Shown: one piece after another, positions 42,663-51,443 of the stretch
Layout of the letters: each line of letters starts with the position of its first letter
How positions within the stretch are numbered: position 1 is the stretch's first letter
Origin: Verrucomicrobiota bacterium
Lineage (GTDB): Bacteria; Verrucomicrobiota; Verrucomicrobiia; Chthoniobacterales; Terrimicrobiaceae
Direction of reading: 5' to 3'
Assembly: GCA_017305195.1 (NCBI GenBank)
Contig: JAFKMU010000036.1
Coordinates: 1 to 64,000, forward strand
Length of the DNA stretch: 64,000 nt
The notes under the pieces: generated by a model
What the model was told of the DNA's origin: nothing
Database searches by the model: none
What the model saw: the letters and a program-made list of their open reading frames with translations, nothing else
Translations under genes and position numbers: made by a program

Positions 42663-44069
42663 ATGCCTCCGTTTCGTGATATTCCCCGGTGGTTTCTCCT
42701 GGGCATACTGGTTTTTGCCCCATGGGCTTACGGCAGTACCCGGCCATGGACGCTGGATTTGCTGCGGTGGCTGCTGGTCGGGCTCGCGGCACTATTTGTC
42801 CTTTCGCTGGTTGTCGAGCGGCGTCGTCCCCGGATTGCGGGATGGGCGGCGGGGCTTGCTGCGGCGATCCTGGGTCTGGGGTGGTGGATGACCTTGAACG
42901 CTCGGGCGGTTTTTGATCCGGTCGGCCCGCAGTTCCACGATGTCGGGGCCTGGGTGGCATGGCTGCCGGGCACGATGGACCAAGGGAGGAGCCTCTCTTT
43001 CATGCTGCTGGCGACCGGCATGATGGGAGCCTTTGCTACCGCGGCCGATATGCTGACGGATGCCAAATGGCGCAATCGGCTATGGGTGACGGTGGCGTTG
43101 GTGGGGGTCAGCCTCATCTTTTTCGGCGTGATCCAACGCCTGAGCGGCGCGAGGGCTATTTTCTGGGTCTGGGGAGATCGTACGGGCCGGACCTTTTTTG
43201 CCACCTTCCGGTATCACGCGAATGCCGGGGCGTTTATCAACCTGGTTACGCCCTTTATCGTGGGCCGGGTGCTGCTCGCCTTTCGCCAGGAGGCCGGTCA
43301 TGCTGGCAAGGTTTTCTGGTGCCTTGCGAGTTTCGTCGCCGTGGCGGCGGCGTTTCTGAATGTCTCGCGCGCAGCCATGGTGATCACCATGTTCCTGCTG
43401 GCGGTCTTTGCCGTCTGGTGGTTCTTTACCGAGAGGGAGCGCCGTGAGGTTCATCGGCCGCGGATGCGCTGGCTGGCCCCGACGGCGGTGATCCTGGCGA
43501 TTTCCCTGCTGGCGTATGCTTTCGGGCTCGAGCGCTCGATCACACGCTGGATCGACTCTGCGGATAATCTGATAAACAATCTCCGCTACCAGGTGTACGA
43601 CATCATCTGGGACCAGACCCTGCCTGCTGTCGGCTGGGGCGGCAGTGGTCCGGGCACGTTCGAGCTGGTTTTCCCTTTGTCGATCAAGGCTGCTCAAAAT
43701 GAAGAGGTTGGTCGCTGGTACTGGATGGCAGCCCATGAAGATTATCTTCAGACCCTGGTCGAGTGGGGGGTGTTGGGCGGCATCTTGTGGGGAGCCTTGA
43801 TCCTCGGAGGGATGACTCTTGGCTGCGTCAGACTGCTTCGGCCCCGGGCGCATCTCTCGTCGGAGACCCGCTACCTTCTTGTATCGGCATGCCTTGCCCT
43901 GTTGGGGGTCTGCTTGCATTCGCTCGTGGATTTTCCTCTGCAAATCGGCTCGTTGCAGCTTTATACCGCAGTGGCATGCGCCGTCGTGTGGATGGTCGGG
44001 CGGACGGGCTCAGATCAGAGGGTGAGGCGCCGCCGCCGGGTGCCTCCGGCAGAGGCGAACGAAACCTGA
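42663..44069 (+). CDS. O-antigen ligase-family membrane protein (second copy)
   Basis: A 468-residue integral membrane protein with about 11-12 hydrophobic segments. The Wzy_C/WaaL signature is seen in the loop region VGWGGSGPGTFELVFP and the following HEDYLQTLVEWGVLGGILW, including the conserved His. The ATG at 42663 is preferred to a TTG six bases upstream. The locus thus has two superfamily members: this one retains the typical ligase HxDxLQ-like motif and the one at 35704 does not. One may polymerise and the other transfer the glycan to an acceptor. Confidence 0.82.
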   Translation: MPPFRDIPRWFLLGILVFAPWAYGSTRPWTLDLLRWLLVGLAALFVLSLVVERRRPRIAGWAAGLAAAILGLGWWMTLNARAVFDPVGPQFHDVGAWVAWLPGTMDQGRSLSFMLLATGMMGAFATAADMLTDAKWRNRLWVTVALVGVSLIFFGVIQRLSGARAIFWVWGDRTGRTFFATFRYHANAGAFINLVTPFIVGRVLLAFRQEAGHAGKVFWCLASFVAVAAAFLNVSRAAMVITMFLLAVFAVWWFFTERERREVHRPRMRWLAPTAVILAISLLAYAFGLERSITRWIDSADNLINNLRYQVYDIIWDQTLPAVGWGGSGPGTFELVFPLSIKAAQNEEVGRWYWMAAHEDYLQTLVEWGVLGGILWGALILGGMTLGCVRLLRPRAHLSSETRYLLVSACLALLGVCLHSLVDFPLQIGSLQLYTAVACAVVWMVGRTGSDQRVRRRRRVPPAEANET

Positions 44070-44221
44070 TTCCCGGAGGGCATCACTGGAAGTTTCTGGG
44101 AGGTGATGGCCCGGAACGTGCTGCTGATTTGCTCCCTGAGGAGGGAAAATGGGGAATGGGAACGGAAATTTTATCAAAAGTCTCTTTGCGCTGCGGCTGG
44201 AAGCGGATAGACCGCTGCGCG

Positions 44222-44527
44222 ATGCAATGGTTTCAAAAGGGATTTGCGGGTCTGGGGATTCTTGTCCTGGCGGGGTGCGTCTCGACGCAGCAGAAGGTTT
44301 CCCGGCAGGATCCGTTTGAAGCCCAGCTCCTGGGGCTGGAGCAGCAGGCGCTGAACAAGCGCATACCGCAGGTGCTGGCGGAGCAGGAGGCGCGGCTGGC
44401 GAGATTGCCGGACTATTATCTGCCGCAGCCGGACCTCCAGACATCGTCGGACGTCATCACTCCGGTGTCGCCGGAGGTATCGGCCTCGCGCCGTCAAGCC
44501 GGGCCGATCGGGCGGGTTTCCAACTGA
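44222..44527 (+). CDS. Small lipoprotein of unknown function
   Basis: A 101-residue protein with signal peptide and lipobox LAGC (Cys19) when started at the ATG at 44222. An in-frame ATG at 44159 would add 21 residues before the signal and is less likely. The mature part is a short helical region (EAQLLGLEQQALNKRIPQVLAEQEARL) then a polar tail. It lies between the ligase-like gene and another lipoprotein. Not recognised. Confidence 0.55.
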   Translation: MQWFQKGFAGLGILVLAGCVSTQQKVSRQDPFEAQLLGLEQQALNKRIPQVLAEQEARLARLPDYYLPQPDLQTSSDVITPVSPEVSASRRQAGPIGRVSN

Positions 44528-44586
44528 CTGCCTCACGCTTTTTGTTTTAAGATCGAGATATAAACGGCTGGACGTTTTTCTGTACA

Positions 44587-45237
44587 ATGAGGTTTTGGGC
44601 ATCAGGAAAGAAGGTTTTTTGCTCACTCGCTCTCCTGGTTCTGACCGGATGCGCGGCGACGGAGCCATCCGTCACTGCGAAGGCGGAGATGGGCGACGTG
44701 AAGCTGGCGCGAGGCTCGGTGGCGGTGGTCGCCGATGTCAGTATGGCGGACGCGGCTGAGGCTAGTGAACTGGTTTTGCAGGTTTCCCAGGCGCTGAAAA
44801 CGGAGGGGTTTCCGGTGAAGTCCTCACCGGATGATGCCGATCTCGTGATTATTCCTTCCCTGGCGTATTCCTCTGCCGCAGTTGACGAGGCGGAAGGGCC
44901 CGCGTATTCCCGGGAAGGGTTTCAACCCGCCACCATGGGAAACCAGTCCGGCATGACCTACAATACGTTTTCTCTTTCCTCATTGGATGAGTACCGGGCT
45001 CCCTCTCGTCCCAGTGTACCGCAGAAATGCGGGCTCCGGGTGACTGCTGTGACCAGAAAGGATTGGTTCGACACGGAAAAGAGCCGCAATGTGGAGCGCG
45101 TGTGGCGGGTGATCGCGATCACATCGACGGACTCCCGCTCGCAGGACGAAATCGTAGCGTCACTGGTGCAGGCGGCCTCGGTAAAGTTTCGTGCCATACT
45201 TGCGATCGCCAGGGGAAATGCCCCGACCTCGCGATAG
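44587..45237 (+). CDS. Lipoprotein, DUF4136-like
   Basis: A 216-residue lipoprotein with lipobox LTGC (Cys22). The mature part resembles DUF4136-type or related periplasmic domains: a strand-helix pattern with GSVAVVADVSMADAAEASELVLQVSQALKTEGF and DADLVIIPSLAYSS, followed by VWRVIAITSTDSRSQDEIVASLVQAA near the end. The family assignment is tentative. It is convergent with the lipoprotein at 45245, with 7 bases between stop codons. Confidence 0.55.
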   Translation: MRFWASGKKVFCSLALLVLTGCAATEPSVTAKAEMGDVKLARGSVAVVADVSMADAAEASELVLQVSQALKTEGFPVKSSPDDADLVIIPSLAYSSAAVDEAEGPAYSREGFQPATMGNQSGMTYNTFSLSSLDEYRAPSRPSVPQKCGLRVTAVTRKDWFDTEKSRNVERVWRVIAITSTDSRSQDEIVASLVQAASVKFRAILAIARGNAPTSR

Positions 45238-45244
45238 ACTCCTC

Positions 45245-46027
45245 TCAGGGCTCGATGGCGAAGGGCTGCTCGCCCAGTCGGGAGGCAGGGGATACGTCGG
45301 CTGGCGGGTCCTGATTGCTGCCGATGAAGGAGCGTTTTTGGAAACCCTCCGGCGTTGACTCGAGGATGTCGATCCATCCATCGGGCCAGGTGCACTCGAC
45401 CGTTTTTCCCTTCTGCTTCCAGGTGCCTTCGGTGCCTCCATTTACGGAACTGAAGGCGCGTCCGCTCGATTGGAGCGCGAGATATTGGTAACCCGAGTCG
45501 GGTTCCTTGTTCAGACGCCAGACGCCGACCACGTCCTCCGTATTCTGCGCCAGCCTTTTCGCAGGCTCGGTCGTCGCCGGAGGTTTATCCAGGGATGATC
45601 CTGGCGGATAACCGTGGTGGAGCACTCCGTCCGCGGTCTTTTCCAGAGAATCCGTCCATCCATCCTCGAGAAAGATAAGGATGCGGTTGTTTTCGGTTCG
45701 CCAAAACCCCAGTTCGCCGCGAGCCCCGTGTTTGCCCTTGGTCCAGTTTGTCACCGCCTGACCGTTGGGGAAGATGAGGATATCGAAGAGCTGGCCCTGC
45801 TCATCGATGGTCGTCCAGGCGCCGACGAATTCCGCTGCGTCGGGTTTGCCCTCGGGATTTTCGATCACAGCGAGGGGAGGAGGTGATGCGACCGGAGAGG
45901 CTGCCGGCGAAGCCTCTGGAGATGGAGATGCCGAGGGTACGGGTGATGGTGCTGCGGTGTCGGGAGCCTTCCTGGCCGGGCAGGCCGTGAGCGACAGGCA
46001 GGTGAGGAGGGCAAGGGAGGAACGCAC
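45245..46027 (-). CDS. Lipoprotein with two tandem copies of a beta-rich domain
   Basis: Started at the GTG at 46027 the protein has 260 residues and a compact signal peptide ending in the lipobox LTAC; an upstream TTG at 46063 would add 12 residues. A Pro/Ser/Ala linker precedes two copies of a domain of about 70-75 residues, each with a GxW near the start (VGAWTTID, VGVWRLNK), a central G.A sequence, GxW again, and DGWxDxLExTxxG near the end. The duplication suggests lipocalin-like or toast-rack beta units. Not otherwise recognised. Confidence 0.6.
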   Translation of the reverse strand: MRSSLALLTCLSLTACPARKAPDTAAPSPVPSASPSPEASPAASPVASPPPLAVIENPEGKPDAAEFVGAWTTIDEQGQLFDILIFPNGQAVTNWTKGKHGARGELGFWRTENNRILIFLEDGWTDSLEKTADGVLHHGYPPGSSLDKPPATTEPAKRLAQNTEDVVGVWRLNKEPDSGYQYLALQSSGRAFSSVNGGTEGTWKQKGKTVECTWPDGWIDILESTPEGFQKRSFIGSNQDPPADVSPASRLGEQPFAIEP

Positions 46028-46078
46028 GTCGGGGATGTTTTCGGGCCGGGGATAACTTGGCAACTTTTTTTGGCTTTG

Positions 46079-46116
46079 CCACCCGGAGGTGAGTTTGGAC
46101 TTGTGAAACCGGGTGG
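46079..46116. promoter_or_regulatory. 8-bp inverted repeat in a divergent gap
   Basis: CCACCCGG (46079-46086) and CCGGGTGG (46109-46116) form a perfect inverted repeat with a 22-base loop, 12 bases before the metallophosphoesterase start and about 50 bases from the divergent lipoprotein. It may be an operator or a leader hairpin. Confidence 0.3.
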
Positions 46117-46128
46117 TTTGGGGTGTCG

Positions 46129-47124
46129 ATGGGGTTTGTGAGAAGGGTGTCGTCGCAGGAGGCAGCGGGGCATACGGATTACCGTGCGCTCGCGCAGCGG
46201 TTGGGGCCCGATCTGCTGCGCAAGCGAGTCACCGCCCAAGCCGACATCTGGGCCCGCAAGAGCCATCAGGGGCAGGGCATCTTTCGCATTGAGCGGCTGC
46301 TGCCGGTGAATGCCATTGTCCGATCTGTTCTCTGGCTTTTCTGTGCGGAGGAGCTCGGGCGGCGCAATTGCCTCGATGTTGAGTTGGTGGAGCGCGATGT
46401 GATATTGCCCGGATTGCCCGAGGTCTTTGACGGCTTCCGTCTTCTCCACCTGACCGATCTTCACTGCGATCTTCAGCCGGAGCTGATCGATGTGCTCATC
46501 GAGATGCTGGGCGAGTTGCAGTACGACGCGACGGTCCTCACGGGCGATTATCACAATCGCATCGGTGAGGACTATGATCTTTCGCTCGACCTGATGGCGC
46601 GGCTGTTGCGGAGCTTGCACGGCCCGAGGTACGGGTCGTTGGGAAATCACGATTTCATTGAAAAAGTGGCATTCCTGGAGGCTGCGGGCCTGCCGATCCT
46701 CCTGAACGAAGCGATGCCATTGGAGAGGGAGGGCCAGCGGATCTGGTTTTGCGGAATCGACGATCCGAATTTTTTCCGCACCCATGATCTTCGTAAAGCC
46801 AGGGAGGCGGTGCCCGCCGGGGAGACGGCCATCCTTCTCAGCCACAGCCCGGAGCCTTATCGTGAGGCCGCCGAGGCTGGGTATGCTCTGCTGCTGTGCG
46901 GGCATACCCACGGCGGCCAGATCTGCCTGCCGGGAGGCAAGGCGATCCTGCACAACTACTCGGGTCCGCGGCGTTTGGTCGCAGGGGGATGGACTCAGGG
47001 GAAAATGTCCGGGTATACTTCGCGGGGCACGGGGAGTTGCGGGGTGGCGGCACGGTATTTTTGCCGGCCGGAGATCACGATTCATACACTGCGCGCCCCG
47101 GGGAGCCTTTCCGATCAGCAATAA
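46129..47124 (+). CDS. Metallophosphoesterase (YaeI-like)
   Basis: A calcineurin-like phosphoesterase of about 331 residues from the ATG at 46129 (a GTG at 46123 is an alternative). All five metal-ligand motifs are present: LTDLHCD, TGDYHNR, LGNHDF, LLSHSPEP and LLCGHTHGGQ. The GDYHN motif has Tyr-His where most family members have xVD or xxxD. YaeI-like proteins hydrolyse phosphodiesters or UDP-diacylglucosamine-type substrates; here the substrate is not known. No clear signal peptide, but a hydrophobic IVRSVLWLFCAEELG stretch is near residue 65. Confidence 0.82.
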   Translation: MGFVRRVSSQEAAGHTDYRALAQRLGPDLLRKRVTAQADIWARKSHQGQGIFRIERLLPVNAIVRSVLWLFCAEELGRRNCLDVELVERDVILPGLPEVFDGFRLLHLTDLHCDLQPELIDVLIEMLGELQYDATVLTGDYHNRIGEDYDLSLDLMARLLRSLHGPRYGSLGNHDFIEKVAFLEAAGLPILLNEAMPLEREGQRIWFCGIDDPNFFRTHDLRKAREAVPAGETAILLSHSPEPYREAAEAGYALLLCGHTHGGQICLPGGKAILHNYSGPRRLVAGGWTQGKMSGYTSRGTGSCGVAARYFCRPEITIHTLRAPGSLSDQQ

Positions 47125-47164
47125 TGCTCGACCGTGGCGGCGGGGTTGCAAATATTCGCTTTCG

Positions 47165-48184
47165 ATGAAACCCCTCCTCCTCCCTGGCTTTGTCATCGCC
47201 GGATTGATGCTTGTTCCCATCGTGCGCGCCCAAGACGCCTCGCCGGTCAACGCGGACTCGATTTTGCGGGAACTCGACATGATCGAGCAGAGGCAGAAGC
47301 AGACCCTGGCTTCCGCGCGACAGATGGCGGTTTCCCAGCTGCGCTCGGCAGCGGTTTCCCCCTCGGCGGCGGCAGCGCTCTATGCGGATGCCGTGGAGGC
47401 AGTGGAGTTTGAAGGCAAGCCCAACAAAGGTGCGGCATACTCCGAATGGAAGGCGGGCATGGGCGATGCCCTGCGGTCAGCGGAGTTTCAGAATGTCATC
47501 CTCCTGCATCTGCGCTATCTCGTGATGTCGCTCGAGCGCGGGGGTTCGGACAAGCCGGAGATGTTCATCTCTCCCTCGCTCGCCTATGCCAACGATCTCA
47601 TCCAGACGGATGACACTTTCCTGGATCTCAAGAAAAAGCAGGCCGACAAGCCGGCCGGCGACCGCGCACAGCGCGACCGGGAGATCGCGCAGAAGGCGAT
47701 GAATGCGAAAAAGGATCTTCTCGACAAATCCATCGCCGACGGAGTTTTTACCCGCTGGCTGCGCCTCCAGCAGTGGCTGCCCAAGGGCGACACCTGGGAG
47801 CTTACCCCGGGCAATCTCGCGGGCATACTGGAGAAAAACGTCCGCAGCGTGATGCGCACGGTGAAGGATCCCGCGCTCATCCAGACGTGGGATCTGGAGA
47901 TGAAGGTGCTGGCTGATCGCGCGACATCGGGCCGGCTCGATTTCCTCGCCGCCGATTTCAACACCATGGTGCGCCCGAAGATGATCTTCTCCCGAGCCAA
48001 TGACATGATCCTGCTTGGCCAGAAGAACCGCGCGGCCAACGACATTTACATCCTGGTGAAGACTTATCCCCAGCACCCTGACTTCTCGAAGTGGGTCGCC
48101 AAGCTGCGGGAAATCCTCAAGCCGGCAGCTCCGGCGGAAGCCGCCGCTCCTCAGCAGCCTGCTACTCCGGGTACAAATCCTTGA
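47165..48184 (+). CDS. Secreted hypothetical protein, helical
   Basis: A 339-residue exported protein with signal peptide (residues 1-22, ending VRA) starting at the ATG at 47165. The mature part is mostly helical and charged, without transmembrane segments, and ends in a Pro/Ala-rich tail. It has features of proteins annotated as uncharacterised secreted proteins in Verrucomicrobiota, but no named domain is recognised. Its last 23 bases overlap the end of the convergent acyl-CoA synthetase gene. Confidence 0.6.
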   Translation: MKPLLLPGFVIAGLMLVPIVRAQDASPVNADSILRELDMIEQRQKQTLASARQMAVSQLRSAAVSPSAAAALYADAVEAVEFEGKPNKGAAYSEWKAGMGDALRSAEFQNVILLHLRYLVMSLERGGSDKPEMFISPSLAYANDLIQTDDTFLDLKKKQADKPAGDRAQRDREIAQKAMNAKKDLLDKSIADGVFTRWLRLQQWLPKGDTWELTPGNLAGILEKNVRSVMRTVKDPALIQTWDLEMKVLADRATSGRLDFLAADFNTMVRPKMIFSRANDMILLGQKNRAANDIYILVKTYPQHPDFSKWVAKLREILKPAAPAEAAAPQQPATPGTNP

Positions 48185-50075
48185 TCAGGTCGCCGTACAT
48201 CTCGGTGATGACGTGGCGTTTTAGCTTGTAGGTGCCCGTCAGTTCCCGGCCGACCTCGAAGGGGCGCGTCACGAAACGGAAATCCGTGATGCGCTCAAAG
48301 TTCTTGAACCCCGTGGCTTTGCTGATGAGCCCGCGCAGCTCCTGATCCATCAGGTCGCGGGCCTCGCTGTCTTTCGCGATGTCCTCGAGGTTGGAGGCCT
48401 GGATGCCGGAGGAGCGGAAGCCGAGCAGGCTCGGGACGATGAGGGCGGCCAGCGCCTTCTGGTCCTGGCCGACGACCATGCAGTTGTCGATGAGCGGGGA
48501 ATGGACGAGGCGGCACTCGATCGGCACCGGCTCAACGTTTTCTCCGCTGAGCAGGACGATGGTGTCCTTGGACCGGCCGAGGATTTTCAGGCAGTCGTTG
48601 AAGGTGATCATGCCGATGTCGCCGGTATTGAGCCATCCGTCGTGCAGTACGCTGGCGGTGCCTGCCGGGTTTTTGTAATAACCCTTCATCACCTGAGGCC
48701 CCTTCACATGGATCTCGCCGCGCAAGCCGCGTCCGTGGCCGTGCCGCGATTTGCCGGGATAAAGGATGTCGCCGGTGTTGAGATCGACGATGCGCACTTC
48801 CGTTTGCGGATAGAGCGGGCCGACCGTGCCGATGACCAGATTGTCCCAGGTGCGCACGGCGAGGACGGGCGAAGATTCGGTCAGTCCATAGCCTTCCAGC
48901 ACGGGAATGCCGATGAAGTTGAAAAACTCGTCGACATGCGGCTGGAGCGCTCCGCCGCCGGAGATGGTGCCGCGAAATTCCGAGCAGCCCACCGCCTCGC
49001 GGATCTTGGAGAGGACCACCTTGTCGAGAATGCGGTGGGGCAGGTAATAAAGCAGCCAGTTGGCCGCGTGGCTGAGGCCGAGATGGAGATTCTCCTTCGC
49101 CGAACGACCCGTGAGGTCGAGCTGCTGGCCTCGGAAGAAGCGCTCGGCCCGCTTCACGGCGCAGGTGCTCGTCTGCGCCATGTGGAAGAGCCGCCGCTTG
49201 AAGGGGGCTCCCTCCTCCACGCGGTGCATGAGCTTTTGGTAGAGATTCTCCCAGAGTCTCGGTGCGGAGCACATGACGTTGGGGCGCACGGTCTTGAGAT
49301 CCTCCGCGATGGAGCGGATCGACGTATAGTACGTGCAGGCGCCCATGCTGATGGCGACCATTTCAAAAACGCGCTCGTAGCTGTGCCAGATAGGGAGGAT
49401 GGAGAGCGTGCGCTCGCCGGGCGTGAGGTCAAACGGCAGGTTGCGGACCTGCGACACCATGTTGAAATGGGTAAGCTGGACACCCTTGGGCGTGCCAGTC
49501 GTGCCTGAGGTGTAGATGATGGTGAAGAGATCATCAGGCTGGATGGCGGCGATGCGATCCTCGGCGCGGCGATCCCCGGCGGCGCGAAGCTCCGCACCGC
49601 GGGCCAGCAGGTCCTGCAATCTCAGGACGCCCTCGCGCGGCACGGCCTTGGGGTCCATGAGGATGATGGTCTCGAGCTGATTGAGCTGACCCTGGACGCG
49701 TCCGAGCTTTTCCAGCGTGGCGAGATTCTCGACGAAGGTGACCCGGATGTCTGCGTGGTCGAGGATGTAGGAGATCTCGCCCTCCGTGATGTCCGTGCCG
49801 CGCGGCACGTCGGCGCATCCGGCGAGCTGTACGCCCGCATCGCAGAGGATCCACTCCAGCCGGTTGTCCGCCAGGAGGCCGATGTGCTCCCTGGGCTGCA
49901 CGCCGAGATCGATCAGCGCGGTGGCGAGGGCGAGCCCCTGCTCGTAGAGCGAGCGATAGCTGGTGGGCCGGTACTGGCCCTCGGCGTTTTTGGAGGCAAA
50001 GGCGGGGCGGTTTTCATACGCCGCGGCGGCGTTACGATACAACTCGGCCAAGGTGGAGACTTGGAGGCGTGCCAT
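48162..50075 (-). CDS. Long-chain fatty acid-CoA ligase (AMP-forming, FAA1-like)
   Basis: Activates fatty acids to acyl-CoA using ATP. The 637-residue protein shows the ANL superfamily motifs FTIIYTSGTTGTPKGVQLTH (P-loop), LEGYGLTESSP, and LNTGDIGMI followed by LSGENVEPVPIE, the variant typical of the FAA1/FadD15 group of long-chain synthetases. It is the last gene of a minus-strand run luxE-luxC-infA-fadD with 20-base or shorter gaps. It could supply acyl-CoA to the LuxC-like reductase or to the divergent desaturase. Confidence 0.9.
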   Translation of the reverse strand: MARLQVSTLAELYRNAAAAYENRPAFASKNAEGQYRPTSYRSLYEQGLALATALIDLGVQPREHIGLLADNRLEWILCDAGVQLAGCADVPRGTDITEGEISYILDHADIRVTFVENLATLEKLGRVQGQLNQLETIILMDPKAVPREGVLRLQDLLARGAELRAAGDRRAEDRIAAIQPDDLFTIIYTSGTTGTPKGVQLTHFNMVSQVRNLPFDLTPGERTLSILPIWHSYERVFEMVAISMGACTYYTSIRSIAEDLKTVRPNVMCSAPRLWENLYQKLMHRVEEGAPFKRRLFHMAQTSTCAVKRAERFFRGQQLDLTGRSAKENLHLGLSHAANWLLYYLPHRILDKVVLSKIREAVGCSEFRGTISGGGALQPHVDEFFNFIGIPVLEGYGLTESSPVLAVRTWDNLVIGTVGPLYPQTEVRIVDLNTGDILYPGKSRHGHGRGLRGEIHVKGPQVMKGYYKNPAGTASVLHDGWLNTGDIGMITFNDCLKILGRSKDTIVLLSGENVEPVPIECRLVHSPLIDNCMVVGQDQKALAALIVPSLLGFRSSGIQASNLEDIAKDSEARDLMDQELRGLISKATGFKNFERITDFRFVTRPFEVGRELTGTYKLKRHVITEMYGDLIKDLYPE

Positions 50076-50095
50076 TAGGAAAAAATACGGGCCCC

Positions 50096-50347
50096 TTAGC
50101 GGCGGCGGTTGGGGGAACTTGGGGAATAGTCAGACTCGCGGAAAGTGATGCGAGCCTTGGTCAGGTCGTAGGGTGAGATCTCGAGGCTTACGCGGTCGCC
50201 GGGAACGATGCGGATGAAATTCTTGCGCATCTTGCCAGAGATGTGAGCGAGGACGACATGCCCGTTGGGAAGCTTCACCCGGAACATTGTTCCCGGTAGA
50301 ACGTCCACCACAACCCCGTCTGCGTTGATCGAATCGTCTTTTGGCAC
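50096..50347 (-). CDS. infA: Translation initiation factor IF-1
   Basis: An OB-fold protein that binds the 30S A site during initiation. The core [18 protein letters not shown]...[25 protein letters not shown].. matches IF-1 throughout. The start is uncertain: no ATG is near, and the GTG at 50347 (83 residues) gives a near-normal N-terminus; a TTG at 50467 would add 40 residues overlapping luxC and is unlikely. An extra Arg/Ser/Pro tail ([13 protein letters not shown]) extends the C-terminus. It is embedded between the LuxC-like and FadD-like genes, away from the ribosomal cluster 4 kb downstream. Confidence 0.88.
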   Translation of the reverse strand: MPKDDSINADGVVVDVLPGTMFRVKLPNGHVVLAHISGKMRKNFIRIVPGDRVSLEISPYDLTKARITFRESDYSPSSPNRRR

Positions 50348-50366
50348 AGGAGAGATGGCGGCCTTT

Positions 50367-51443
50367 TTAACCGATATCGGCTTCAAAATCAACCCATCGC
50401 ACGAGTCCGGCGAGATTTTGTCGGCCTTCCTGGTGCCAGGACCAGGGAGGGAGCTGCATCCGGCCAAGCGGGCAGATGCGGGAAGGGGCGAGGGGTGAGA
50501 CGAGCTCCGCCGCCTCGGGCGCCGCAGGCCAGATGCCGACGGCGCCGAGCCATCCGCGGACCGGGCCGAGCGCCTCCGCCGGGTTGCCCTCGGGCCAGGG
50601 TTTCACATAGACGACGCGGTTGAGGCAGGAACTGGCGAACCACGGATCGTCCTCGTAGATCACGGTCCAGTCGAGCGAGCCGCCGCTTTCATGGAGCTTC
50701 ACGCGCGGATCGCTGGCGGAGCGGAACCGGTAGTTGGCTCGCACATTGTGGATCTCCGCCGCCTCGGCCACGCTGACGGGGAGGGGAGGCTCGGCTGCGG
50801 CAAAGTCGGCCATCGCGCGGGCCAGCTCCGCCGCGAAGGCGGCGGCATCGCCTCGCACATAGATATCATGCGGGGAAAGGCAGCCCTTTTGATTGAAAAG
50901 CGAGATGTCGCGCGCTGCGGCGTCGGCGGCTCCCGGGGCGGGTCTGGCGACGAGGCCGAAGCTGAAGAGATGCCCGTGCGGCTCGAAGCGTGCGCCGGGC
51001 CGCGCCTGCATGCGGAAGTGAGTGATGGTTTCATCCGAGCCGAAGACGATCCACGCCTCGGCCTCGCGCTGCCACTCGGCGGGCAGCGTGGTGGAAATCT
51101 TGACCCGCTCGCGGAGGGCGGCCGGGAGCAGGGAGAGGAACTCGCCGGCCTCGGGCAGGCCGTCGGAGGGAAGCTTCATGCGGTTCTCCGCGCCGACGAG
51201 CAGGCCGCGAATGAGGCTCTGGAGAGCGGCGTGCGGGGTGTTGCCGCTGACGATGTGCAGCAGAGGGGAGTGGCAATACGCGCGGGCGAAATACGCCCCG
51301 TACGGGCGGAACCCGTCGAGGATCTCGGGGTGGCCCAGCTCGAGGCGCACGACCTCGAGGAGGTCGTCGGCGGAGCAGGGGCCGAGGATCGGGAAATGCG
51401 CTGCGGCGCGGGCGAGGGCTTCGGCCCGGGAGGCTGTATTCAT
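50367..51443 (-). CDS. Acyl-CoA reductase (LuxC-like)
   Basis: Predicted to reduce an activated fatty acyl group to a fatty aldehyde with NADPH. The 358-residue protein has the LuxC family segment [32 protein letters not shown] (about 64-95), an NAD(P)-domain region, and the probable catalytic Cys188 in [14 protein letters not shown], followed near the C-terminus by [16 protein letters not shown]. Its ATG overlaps the LuxE-like stop by 4 bases, so the pair is coupled. No luciferase genes (luxAB) are present, so the aldehyde serves another purpose. Confidence 0.85.
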   Translation of the reverse strand: MNTASRAEALARAAAHFPILGPCSADDLLEVVRLELGHPEILDGFRPYGAYFARAYCHSPLLHIVSGNTPHAALQSLIRGLLVGAENRMKLPSDGLPEAGEFLSLLPAALRERVKISTTLPAEWQREAEAWIVFGSDETITHFRMQARPGARFEPHGHLFSFGLVARPAPGAADAAARDISLFNQKGCLSPHDIYVRGDAAAFAAELARAMADFAAAEPPLPVSVAEAAEIHNVRANYRFRSASDPRVKLHESGGSLDWTVIYEDDPWFASSCLNRVVYVKPWPEGNPAEALGPVRGWLGAVGIWPAAPEAAELVSPLAPSRICPLGRMQLPPWSWHQEGRQNLAGLVRWVDFEADIG

